Shown: positions 13,441 through 27,200 of the stretch, piece by piece
Numbering within the stretch: position 1 is the first letter of the stretch
How the letters are laid out: the number at the start of each line of letters is the position of its first letter
Origin: Xylocopa sonorina
Taxonomy: Eukaryota; Arthropoda; Insecta; Hymenoptera; Apidae
Assembly: GCF_050948175.1 (NCBI RefSeq)
Contig: NW_027490471.1
Span: 62,001 to 126,000, forward strand
Direction of reading: 5' to 3'
DNA length: 64,000 nucleotides
Position numbers and translations under genes: made by a program
The notes under the pieces: generated by a model
Told to the model about the DNA's origin: nothing
What the model saw: the letters and a program-made list of their open reading frames with translations, nothing else
The model's database searches: none

Positions 13441-16400
13441 ACATAGAAATGAGATGCGATATCGCGTTTTAAGAAGCATTAGAACTCTATTGCTACGATA
13501 CGTAGACATCTGCAATCGCCATTTCCTTGCAACGAAGTGTCGCATTTACTTTCATTTGAATCGTAGACGAGGAATACATAACACTTCGCAATGAATATTA
13601 TATCTTATCTTGAAACATAGATATGAGATGCGATATCGCGTTTTAAGAATCATAAGGACACTATTGCAACGATACGTAGACATCTGCAAACGCTATTTCC
13701 TTGCAAGGAAGTGTCGCATTTACATTCATTTGAAGCGTGGACGAGGAATGCATGACACTTCGCAAATCATATTCTATCTTACGATGAAACATAGAAATGA
13801 GATGCGACCTCGCGTTCTAAGAAGCATTAGAACACTACTGGTACGTTAGGTAGACATTTGTAAACGCTATTTCCTTGCAAGAAAGTGTCGCATTTACATT
13901 CATTTGAAGTGTAGACGAGGAATACATAACACTTCGCAAATCATATTATATCTTACCATGAAACATGGAAATGAGATCCGATATCGCGTTTTAAGAATCA
14001 TAAGAACTCTATTGCTACGATACGTAGACATCTGCAAACGCTATTTCCTTGCAAGGAAGTGTCGCATTTACATTCATTTGAAGCGTGGTCGAGGAATACA
14101 TGACACTTCGCAAATCAAATTGTATCTTACCATGAAGCATAGAAATGAGATGCGTTATCGCGTTTTAAGAAGCATCAGAAATCCATTGCTACGATACGTA
14201 GACATCTGCAAACGCTATTTCCTTGCAAGAAAGTGTCGCATTTACATTCATTTGAAGTGCAGACGAGGAATACATAACACTTCGCAAATCATATTATACC
14301 TTACCATGAAACATAGAAATGAGATGCGATATCGCGTTTTATGAACCATAAGAACTCTATTGCTACGATACGTAGACATCTGCAAACGCTATTTCCTTGC
14401 AAGGAAGTGTCGCATTTACATTCATTTGAAGCGTGGACGAGGATTGCATGACACTTCGCAAATCATATTATATCTTACGATGAAACATAGAAATGAGATG
14501 CGTTATCGCGTTTTAAGAAGCATCAGAAATCCATTGCTACGATACGTAGACATCTGCAAACTCTATTTCCTTGCAAGAAAGTGTCGCATTTACATTCATT
14601 TGAATCGTAGACGATGAATGCATAACACTTCGCAAATCATATTATATCTTACCATGAAACATAGAAATGAGATGCGATATCGCGTTTGAAGAAGCATTAG
14701 AACTCTATTGCTACGATACGTAGACATCTGCAGACGCTATTTCCTTGCAAGGAAGTGTCGCATTTACATTCATTTGAAGTGTAGACGAGGAATACATGAC
14801 ACTTCGCAAATCATAAATATCTTGCCATGAAACATAGAAATGAGATGCGATATAGCGTTTTAAGAATCGTAAGAACTCTATTGCTACGATACGTAGACAT
14901 CTGCAAACGCTATTTCCTTGCAAGGAAGTGTCGCATTTACATTCATTTGAAGCGTGGACGAGGAATGCATGACACTTCGCAAATCATATTATATCTTACG
15001 ATGAAACATAGAAATAAGATGCGACCTCGCGTTCTAAGAAGCATTAGAACAGTACTGGTACGTTAGGTAGACATTTGTAAACGCTATTTCCTTGCAAGAA
15101 AGTGTCGCATTTACATTCATTTGAAGTGTAGACGAGGAATACATAACACTTCGCAAATCATATTATATCTTACCATGAAACATGGAAATGAGATCCGATA
15201 TCGCGTTTTAAGAGTCATAAGAACTCTATTGCTACGATACGTAGACATCTGCAAACGCTATTTCCTTGCAAGGAAGTGTCGCATTTACATTCATTTGAAG
15301 CGTGGACGAGGAATGCATGACACTTCGCAAATCATATTATATCTTACTATGAAACATAGAAAGGAGATGCGGCCTCGCGTTCTAAGAAGCATTAGAACAC
15401 TACTGCTACGATAGGTAGACATTTGTAAACGCTATTTCCTTGCAAGGAAGTGTCGCATTTACACTCATTTGAAGTGTAGACGAGGAATACAGAACACTTC
15501 GCAAATCATATTATATCTTACCATGAAACATAGAAATGAGATGCGATATCGCGTTTTAAGAAGCAATAGAACTCTATTGCTACGATACGTAGACATCTGC
15601 AGACGCTATTTCCTTGCAAGGAAGTGTCGCATTTACATTCATTTGAAGTGTAGACGAGGAATACATGACACTTCGCAAATCATATTATATCTTACCATGA
15701 AATATAGAAATGAGATCCGATATCGCGTTTTAAGAATCATAAGAACTCTATTGCTACGATACGTAGACATCTGCAAACGCTATTTCCTTGCAAGGAAGTG
15801 TCGCATTTACATTCATTTGAAGCGTGGACGAGGAATACATGACACTTCGCAAATCATATTATATCTTACCATGAAACATAGAAATGAGATGCGATATCGC
15901 GTTTTAAGAAGCAGCAGAAATCCATTGCTACGATACGTAGACATCTGCAAACGCTATTTCCTTGCAAGAAAGTGTCGCATTTACATTCATTTGAAGTGTA
16001 GACGAGGAATACATAACACTTTCGCAAATCATATTATATCTTACCATGAAACATAGAAATGAGATCCGATATCGCGTTTTAAGAATCATAAGAACTCTAT
16101 TGCTACGATACGTAGACATCTGCAAACGCTATTTCCTTGCAAGGAAGTGTCGCATTTACATTCATTTGAAGCGTGGTCGAGGAATACATGACACTTCGCA
16201 AATCATATTATATCTTACCATGAAATATCGAAATGAGATGCGTTATCGCGTTTTAAGAAGCATCAGAAATCCATTGCTACGATACGTAGACATCTGCAAA
16301 CGCTATTTCCTTGCAAGAAAGTGTCGCATTTACATTCATTTGAAGTGCAGACGAGGAATACATAACACTTCGCAAATCATATTATACCTTACCATGAAAC

Positions 16401-19400
16401 ATAGAAATGAGATGCGATATCGCGTTTTAAGAAGCGCTAGAACACTATTGCTACGATAGGTAGACATTTGCAAACGCTATTTCCTTGCAAGGAAGTGTCG
16501 CATTTACATTCATTTGGAGTGTAGACGAGGAATACATAACACTTCGCAAATCATATTATATCTTACCATGAAACATAGAAATGAGATGCGATATCGCGTT
16601 TTAAGAAGCATTAGAACTCTATTGCTACGATACCTAGACATCTGCTGACGCTATTTCCAAGCAAGGAAGTGTCGCATTTACACTCATTTGAAGTGTAGAC
16701 GAGGAATACAGAACACTTCGCAAATCACATTATATCTTACCATGAAACATAGAAATGAGATGCGATATCGCGTTTTAAGAATCATAAGAACTCTATTGCT
16801 ACGATACGTAGACATCTGCAAACGCTATTTCCTTGCAAGGAAGTGTCGCATTTACATTCATTTGAAGCGTGGACGAGGAATGCATGACACTTCGCAAATC
16901 ATATTATATCTTACCATGAAACATAGAAAGGAGATGCGACCTCGCGTTCTAAGAAGCATTAGAACACTACTGCTACGTTAGGTAGACATCTGCAGACGCT
17001 ATTTCCTTGCAAGGAAGTGTCGCATTTACATTCATTTGAAGTGTAGACGAGGAATACATGACACTTCGCAAATCATATTATATCTTACCATGAAACATAG
17101 AAATGAGATGCGATATCGCGTTGTAAGAAGCATTAGAACACTATTGCTACGATAGGTAGACATTTGCAAACGCTATTTCCTTGCAAGGAAGTGTCGCATT
17201 TACATTCATTTGAAGTGTAGACGAGGAATACATAACACTTCGCAAATCATATTATATCTTACCATGAAACATAGAAATGAGATTCGATATCGCGTTTTAA
17301 GAAGCATTAGAACTCTATTGCTACGATACCTAGACATCTGCTGACGCTATTTCCAAGCAAGGAAGTGTCGCATTTACACTCATTTGAAGTGTAGACGAGG
17401 AATACAGAACACTTCGCAAATCATATTATATCTTACCATGAAACATAGAAATGAGATGCGATATCGCGTTTTAAGAAGCAATAGAACTCTATTGCTACGA
17501 TACGTAGACATCTGCAGACGCTATTTCCTAGCAAGGAAGTGTCGCATTTATATTCATTTGAAGTGTAGACGAGGAATACAGAATACTTCGCAAATCATAT
17601 TATATCTTACCATGAAACATAGAAATGAGATGCGATATCGCGTTTTAAGAAGCAATAGAACTCTATTGCTACGATACGTAGACATCTGCAGACGCTATTT
17701 CCTAGCAAGGAAGTGTCGCATTTACATTCATTTGAAGTGTAGACGAGGAATACATGTCACTTCGCAAATCATAAATATCTTGCCATGAAACATAGAAATG
17801 AGATGCGATATCGCGTTTTAAGAAGCATTAGAACTCTATTGCTACGATACCTAGACATCTGCTGACGCTATTTCCAAGCAAGGAAGTGTCGCATTTACAT
17901 TCATTTGAAGTGTAGACGAGGAATACATAACACTTCGCAAATCATATTATATCTTACCATGAAACATAGTAATGAGATGCGATATCGCGTTTTAAGAAGC
18001 ATTAGAACTCTATTGCTACGATACCTAGACATCTGCTGACGCTATTTCCAAGCAAGGAAGTGTCGCATTTACACTCATTTGAAGTGTAGACGAGGAATAC
18101 AGAATACTTCGCAAATCATATTATATCTTACCATGAAACATAGAAATGAGATGCGATATCGCGTTTTAAGAAGCAATAGAACTCTATTGCTACGATACGT
18201 AGACATCTGCAGACGCTATTTCCTAGCAAGGAAGTGTCGCATTTACATTCATTTGAAGTGTAGACGAGGAATACATGTCACTTCGCAAATCATAAATATC
18301 TTGCCATGAAACATAGAAATGAGATGCGATATCGCGTTTTAAGAACCATAAGAACTCTATTGCTACGATACGTAGACATCTGCAAACGCTATTTCCTTGC
18401 AAGGAAGTGTCGCATTTACATTCATTTGAAGCGTGGACGAGGAATGCATGACACTTCGCAAATCATATTATATCTTACTATGAAACATAGAAATGAGATG
18501 CGACCTCGCGTTCTAAGAAGCATTAGAACACTATTGCTACGTTAGGTAGACATTTGTAAACGCTATTTCCTTGCAAGGAAGTGTCGCATTTACATTCATT
18601 TGAAGTGTAGACGAGGAATACATAACACTCCGCAAATCATATTATATCTTACCATGAAACATTGAAATGAGAAGCGATATCGCGTTTTACGAATCATAAG
18701 AACTCTATTGCTACGATACGTAGACATCTGCAAACGCTATTTCCTTGCAAAGAAGTGTCGCATTTACATTCATTTGAAGTGTAGACGAGGAATACATAAC
18801 ACTTCGCAAATCATATTATACCTTACCATGAAACATAGAAATGAGATGCGATATCGCGTTTTAAGAAGCATTAGAACACTATTGCTACGATAGGTAGACA
18901 TTTGCATACGCTATTTCCTTGCAAGGAAGTGTCGCATTTACATTCATTTGAAGTGTAGACGATGAATACATGACACTTCGCAAATCATATTATATCTTAC
19001 CATGAAACATAGAAATGTGATGCGATATCGCGTTTTAAGAAACATTAGAACACTATTGCTACGATACGTAGACATCTGCAAACGCTATTTCCTTGCAAGA
19101 AAGTTTCGCATTTACATTCATTTGAAGTGTAGACGAGGAATACATAACACTTCGCAAATCATATTATACCTTACCATGAAACATGGAAATGAGATGCGAT
19201 ATCGCGTTTTAAGAAGCAGCAGAAATCCATTGCCACGATACGTAGACATCTGCAAACGCTATTTCCTTGCAAGAAAGTGTCGCATTTACATTCATCTGAA
19301 GTGTAGACGACGGATACATAACACTTCGCAAATCATATTATACCTTACCATGAAACATAGAAATGAGATGCGATATCGCGTTTTAAGAATCGTAAGAACT

Positions 19401-21560
19401 CTATTGCTACGATACGTAGACATTTGCAAACTCTATTTCCTTGCAAGAAAGTGTTGCATTTACATTCATTTGAATCGTAGACGAGGAATGCATAAGACTT
19501 CGCAAATCATATTATATCTTACCATGAAACATAGAAATGAGATGCGATATCTCGTTTTAAGAAACATTAGAACACTATTGCTACGATAGGTAGACATTTG
19601 CAAACGCTATTTCCTTGCAAAGAAGTGTCGCATTTACATTCATTTGAAGTGTAGACGAGGAATGCATAACACTTCGCAAATCATATTATACCTTACCATG
19701 AAACATAGAAATGAGATGCGATATCGCGTTTTAAGAAGCATTAGAACACTATTGCTACGATAGGTAGACATTTGCATACGCTATTTCCTTGCAAGGAAGT
19801 GTCGCATTTACATTCATTTGAAGTGTAGACGATGAATACATGACACTTCGCAAATCATATTATATCTTACCATGAAACATAGAAATGTGATGCGATATCG
19901 CGTTTTAAGAAACATTAGAACACTATTGCTACGATAGGTAGACATTTGCAAACGCTATTTCCTTGCAAGGAAGTGTCGCATTTACATTCATTTGAAGTGT
20001 AGACGAGGAATACATAACACTTCGCAAATCATATTATATCTTACCATGAAACATAGAAATGAGATGCGATATCGCGTTTTAAGAAGCATTAGAACTCTAT
20101 TGCTACGATACCTAGACATCTGCTGACGCTATTTCCAAGCAAGGAAGTGTCGCATTTACACTCATTTGAAGTGTAGACGAGGAATACAGAACACTTCGCA
20201 AATCATATTATATCTTACCATGAAACATAGAAATGAAATGCGATATCGCGTTTTAAGAAGCAATAGAACTCTATTGCTACGATACGTAGACATCTGCAGA
20301 CGCTATTTCCTAGCAAGGAAGTGTCGCATTTACATTCATTTGAAGTGTAGACGAGGAATACATGTCACTTCGCAAATCATAAATATCTTGCCATGAAACA
20401 TAGAAATGAGATGCGATATCGCGTTTTAAGAATCATAAGAACTCTATTGCTACGATACGTAGACATCTGCAAACGCTATTTCCTTGCAAGGAAGTGTCGC
20501 ATTTACATTCATTTGAAGCGTGGACGAGGAATGCATGACACTTCGCAAATCATATTATATCTTACCATGAAACATAGAAATGAGATGCGACCTCGCGTTC
20601 TAAGAAGCATTAGAACACTACTGCTACGTTAGGTAGACATTTGTAAACGCTATTTCCTTGCAAGGAAGTGTCGCATTTACATTCATTTGAAGTGTAGACG
20701 AGGAATACATAACACTCCGCAAATCATATTATATCTTACCATGAAACATTGAAATGAGAAGCGATATCGCGTTTTACGAATCATAAGAACTCTATTGCTA
20801 CGATACGTAGACATCTGCAAACGCTATTTCCTTGCAAAGAAGTGTCGCATTTACATTCATTTGAAGTGTAGACGAGGAATACATAACACTTCGCAAATCA
20901 TATTATATCTTACCATGAAACATAGAAATGAGATCCGATATCGCGTTTTAAGAATCATAAGAACTCTTTTGCTACGATACGTAGACATCTGCAAACGCTA
21001 TTTCCTTGCAGGGAACCGTCGCATTTACATTCATTTGAAGTGTAGACGAGGAATACATGACACTTCGCAAATCATATTATATCTTACCATGAATCATAGA
21101 AGTGAGATGCGATATCGCGTTTTAAGAAGCAGCAGAAATCCATTGCTACGATACGTAGACATCTGCAAACGCTATTTCCTTGCAAGAATGTGTCGCATTT
21201 ACATTCATTTGAAGTGTAGACGAGGAATACATACCACTTCGCAAATCATATTATATCTTACCATGAAACATAGAAATGAGATCCGATATCGCGTTTTAAG
21301 AATCATAAGAACTCTATTGCTACGATACGTAGACATCTGCAAACGCTATTTCCTTGCAAGGAAGTGTCTCATTTACATTCATTTGAAGTGTAGACGAGGA
21401 ATACATACCACTTCGCAAATCATACTATATCTTACCATGAAACATAGAAATGAGATGCGATATCGCGTATTAAGAATCATAAGAACTCTATTGCTACGAT
21501 ACGTAGACATCTGCAAACGCTATTTCCTTGCAAGGAAGTGTCGCATTAAATTCATTTGAT
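13440..21560. repeat. Mosaic satellite block with 4-, 5-, 7- and 12-monomer periods
   Basis: The block is characterised by monomers with 'gaagcgtggacgagg' and 'gcgacctcgcgttc'. Offsets seen directly are 1217 bp (7 x 174 minus 1; 13610 to 14827), 696 and 695 bp (16688 to 17384 to 18079), 870 bp (18905 to 19775) and 2087 bp (12 x 174 minus 1; about 17930-18790 to 20017-20877). The minus-one offsets come from monomers with the shortened 'aaatcataaatatcttgcc' segment. One extra T near 16020 gives a 175-bp monomer. Nested, overlapping periods indicate repeated unequal exchange rather than one clean HOR. Confidence 0.75.
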
Positions 21561-24200
21561 GTGTAGACGAGGAATACATAACACTTCGCAAATCATATTA
21601 TATCTTACCATGAAACATAGAAATGAGATGCGATATCTCGTTTTAAGAAGCATTAGAACTCTATTGCTACGATACGTAGACATCTGCAAACGCTACTTCC
21701 TTGCAAAGAAGTGTCGCATTTACATTCATTTGAAGTGTAGACGAGGAATACATAACACTTCGCAAATCATATTATATCTTACCATGAAACATAGAAATGA
21801 GATCCGATATCGCGTTTTAAGAATCATAAGAACTCTATTGCTAGGATACGTAGACATCTGCAAACGCTATTTCCTTGCAAGGAAGTGTCTCATTTACATT
21901 CATTTGAAGCGTGGTCGAGGAATACTTGACACTTCGCAAATCATATTATATCTTACCATGAAACATAGAAATGAGATGCAATATCTCGTTTTAAGAATCA
22001 TAAGAACTCTATGGCTACGATACGTAGACACCTGCAAACGCTATTTCCTTGCAAGGAAGTTTCGCATTTACATTCGTTTGATGTGTAGACGAGGAATGCA
22101 TAACACTTCGCAAATCATATTATATCTTACCATGAAACATAGAAATGGGATGCGATATCTCGTTTTAAGAAGCATTAGAACTCTATTGCTACGATACGTG
22201 GACATCTGCAAACGCTATTTCCTTGCAAGGAAGTGTCACATTTACATTCATTTGAATCGTAGACGAGGAATGCATAACACTTCGCAATGAATATTATATC
22301 TTATCATGAAACATAGATATGAGATGCAATATCTCGTTTTAAGAAGCATTTGAACTCTATTGCTTCGATACGTAGAGATCTGCAAACGCTATTTCCTGGC
22401 AAGGAAGTGTCGCATTTACATTCATTTGAAGTGTAGACGAGGAATACATAACACTTCGCAAATCATATTATATCTTACCATGAAACATAGAAATGAGATG
22501 CGACATCGCGTTCTAAGAAGCATTAGAACACTACTGCTACGATAGGTAGACATTTGCAAACGCTATTTCCTTGCAAGGAAGTGTCGCATTTACATTCATT
22601 TGAAATGTAGACGAGGAATACATAACACTCCGCAAATCATATTATATCTTACCATGAAACATAGAAATGAGATGCGTTATCGCGTTTTAAGAAGCATCAG
22701 AAATCCATTGCTACGATACGTAGACATCTGCACACGCTATTTCCTTGCAAGAAAGTGTCGCATTTACATTCATTTGAAGTGTAGACGAGGAATACATAAC
22801 ACTTCGCAAATCATATTATACCTTACCATGAAACATAGAAATAAGGTCCGAACTCGCGTTTTAAGAATCATAAGAACTCTTTTGCTACGATACGTAGACA
22901 TCTGCAAACGCTATTTCCTTGCAAGGAAGTGTCTCATTTACATTCATTTGAAGCGTGGTCGAGGAATACTTGACACTTCGCAAATCATATTATATCTTAC
23001 CATGAAACATAGAAATGAGATGCAATATCTCGTTTTAAGAATCATAAGAACTCTATGGCTACGATACGTAGACACCTGCAAACGCTATTTCCTTGCAAGG
23101 AAGTTTCGCATTTACATTCGTTTGATGTGTAGACGAGGAATGCATAACACTTCGCAAATCATATTATATCTTACCATGAAACATAGAAATGGGATGCGAT
23201 ATCTCGTTCTAAGAAGCATTAGAACTCTATTGCTACGATACGTGGACATCTGCAAACGCTATTTCCTTGCAAGGAAGTGTCACATTTACATTCATTTGAA
23301 TCGTAGACGAGGAATGCATAACACTTCGCAATGAATATTATATCTTATCATGAAGCATAGATATGAGATGCAATATCTCGTTTTAAGAAGCATTTGAACT
23401 CTATTGCTTCGATACGTAGAGATCTGCAAACGCTATTTCCTGGCAAGGAAGTGTCGCATTTACATTCATTTGAAGTGTAGACGAGGAATACATAATACTT
23501 CGCAAATCATATTATATCTTACCATGAAACATAGAAATGAGGTGCGACATCGCGTTCTAAGAAGCATTAGAACACTACTGCTACGATAGGTAGACATTTG
23601 CAAACGCTATTTCCTTGCAAGGAAGTGTCGCATTTACATTCATTTGAAATGTAGACGAGGAATACATAACACTCCGCAAATCATATTATATCTTACCATG
23701 AAACATAGAAATGAGATGCGATATCGCGTTTTAAGAATCATATGAACTCTATTGCTACGATACGTTGACACCTGCAAACGCTATTTCCTAGCAAGGAAGT
23801 GTCGCATTTACATTCGTTTGATGTGCAGACGAGGAATGCATAACACTTCGCAAATCATATTATATCTTACCATGAAACATAGAAATGAGATGCGATATCT
23901 CGTTTTAAGAAGCATTAGAACTCTATTGCTACGATACGTGGACATCTGCAAACGCTATTTCCTTGCAAGGAAATGTCACATTTACATTCATTTGAATCGT
24001 AGACGAGGAATGCATAACACTTCGCAATGAATATTATATCTTATCATGAAACATAGATATGAGATGCAATATCTCGTTTTAAGAAGCATTTGAACTCTAT
24101 TGCTACGATACCTAGACATCTGCAGACGCTATTTCCTAGCAAGGAAGTGTCGCATTTACATTCATTTGAAGTGTAGACGAGGAATACATGACACTTCGCA
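21560..24200. repeat. 6-monomer HOR (1044 bp), two copies
   Basis: About 21860-22650 is repeated at 22904-23700 with an offset of 1044 bp (6 x 174). Shared rare markers are 'ctatggctacg', 'gtagacacctgc', 'ttcgtttgatgtg', 'cgtagagatctgc' and 'cactccgcaaatc'. The copies separate after about 22680/23720. Confidence 0.8.
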
Positions 24201-27200
24201 AATCATATAATATCTTGCCATGAAACATAGAAATGTGATGCGATATCGCGTTTTAAGAATCATAAGAACACTATTGCTACGATACGTAGACACCTGCAAA
24301 CGCTATTTCCTTGCAAGGAAGTGTCGCATTTACATTCATTTGAAGTGTAGACGTGGAATACATGACACTTCGCAAATCATATTATATCTTACCATGAAAC
24401 ATAGAAATGAGATGCGATATCGCGATTTAGGAATCATAAGAACCCTATTGCAACGATACGTAGACATCTGCAAACGCTATTTCCTTGCAAGGAAGTGTCG
24501 CATTTACATTCATTTGAAGTGTAGACGAGGAATACATAACACTTCGCAAATCATATTATATCTTACCATGAAACATAGAAATGAGATCCGATATCGCGTT
24601 TTAAGAAGCATTAGAACACTATTGCTACGACAGGTAGACATTTGCAAACGCTATTTCCTTGCAAGGAAGTGTCGCATTTACATTCATTTGAAGTGTAGAC
24701 GAGGAATACATGACACTCCGCAAATCATATTATATCTTACCATGAAACATAGAAATGCGAAGCGATATCGCGTTTTAAGAATCATAAGAACTCTATTGCT
24801 ACGATACGTAGACATGTGCAAACGCTATTTCCTTGCAAGGAAGTGTCGCATTTACATTCATTTGAAGCGTGGAAGGGGAATACATGACACTTCGCAAATC
24901 ATATTACATCTTACCATGAAACATAGAAATGAGATGCGTTATCGCGTTTTAAGAAGCATCAGAAATCCATTGCTAGGATACGTAGACATCTGCAAACGCT
25001 ATTTCCTTTCAAGAAAGTGTCGCATTTACATTCAGTTGAAGTGTAGACGACGGATACATAACACTTCGCAAATCATATTATACCTTACCATGAAACATAG
25101 AAATGAGATCCGATATCGCGTTTTAAGAAGCATTAGAACACTATTGCTACGACAGGTAGACATTTGCAAACGCTATTTCCTTGCAAGGAAGTGTCGCATT
25201 TACATTCATTCGAAGTGTAGACGAGGAATACATAACACTTCGCAAATGATATTATATCTTACCATGAAACATAGAAATGAGATGCGATATCGCGTTTTAA
25301 GAATCATAAGAACTCTATTGCTACGATACATAGACATCTGCAAACGCTATTTCCTTGCAAGGAAGTGTCGCATTTACATTCATTTGAAGTGTAGACGAGG
25401 AATACATGATACCTCGCAAATCATATTATATCTTATCATGAAACATAGAAATGAGATGCGATATCGCGTTTTAAGAAGCATTAGAAATCTATTGCTACGA
25501 TACGTAGACATCTGCAAACGCTATTTCCTTGCAAGGTAGTGTCGCATTTACGTTCATTTGAAGTGTAGACGTGGAATACATGACACTTCGCAAATCATAT
25601 TATATCTTACCATGAATCATAGAAATGAGATGCGATATCGCGTTTGAAGAAGTATTAGAAATCTATTGCTACGATACGTAGACATCTGCGAACGCCATTT
25701 CCTAGCGAGGAAGTGTCGCATTCACATTCATTTGATGTGTAGACGAGGAATACATGATACTTCGCAAATCATATTATATCTTACCATGAAACATAGAAAT
25801 GAGATGTGATATCGCGATTTAAGAATCATAAGAACTCTATTGCTACGATACGTAGACATCGGCAAACGCTATTGCCTTGCATGGTAGTGTCGCATTTACA
25901 TTCATTTGAAGTGTAGACGTGGAATACATGACACTTCGCAAATCATATTATATCTTACCATGAAACATAGAAATGAGATGCGATATCGCGTTTTAAGAAT
26001 CATAAGAACTCTATTGCTACGATACGTCGACATCTGCAAACGCTATTTCCTTGCAAGGAAGTGTCGCATTTACATTCATTTGAAGTGTTGACGAGGAATA
26101 CATGATACTTCGCAAATCATATTATATCTTACCATGAAACATAGAAATGAGATGCGATATCGCGTTTTAAGAAGCATTAGAAATCTATTGCTACGATACG
26201 TAGACATCTGCAAACGCTTTTCCTTGCAAGGTAGTGTCGCATTTACGTTCATTTGAAGTGTAGACGTGGAATACATGACACTTCGCAAATCATATTATAT
26301 CTTACCATGAATCATAGAAATGAGATGCGATATCGCGTTTGAAGAAGTATTAGAAATCTATTGCTACGATACGTAGACATCTGCGAACGCCATTTCCTAG
26401 CGAGGAAGTGTCGCATTCACATTCATTTGAAGTGTAGACGAGGAATACATGATACTTCGCAAATCATATTATATCTTACCATGAATCATAGAAATGAGAT
26501 GCGATATCGCGTTTGAAGAAGTATTAGAAATCTATTGCTACGATACGTAGACATCTGCGAACGCCATTTCCTAGCGAGGAAGTGTCACATTCACATTCAT
26601 TTGATGTGTAGACGAGGAATACATGATACTTCGCAAATCATATTATATCTTACCATGAAACATAGAAATGAGATGTGATATCGCGATTTAAGAATCATAA
26701 GAACTCTATTGCTACGATACGTAGACATCGGCAAACGCTATTTCCTTGCATGGTAGTGTCGCATTTACATTCATTTGAAGTGTAGACGTGGAATACATGA
26801 CACTTCGCAAATCATATTATATCTTACCATGAAACATAGAAATGAGATGCGATATCGCGATTTAGGAATCATAAGAACTCTATTGCTACGATACGTAGAC
26901 ATCTGCAAACGCTATTTCCTTGCAAAGAAGTGTCGCATTTACATTCATTTGAAGTGTAGACGAGGAATACATGACACTTCGCAAATCATATAATATCTTG
27001 CCATGAAACATAGAAATGTGATGCGATATCGCGTTTTAAGAATCATAAGAACTCTATTGCTACGATACGTAGACACCTGCAAACGCTATTTCCTTGCAAG
27101 GAAGTGTCGCATTTACATTCATTTGAAGTGTAGACGAGGAATACATAACACTTCGCAAATCATATTATATCTTACCATGAAACATAGAAATGAGATCCGA

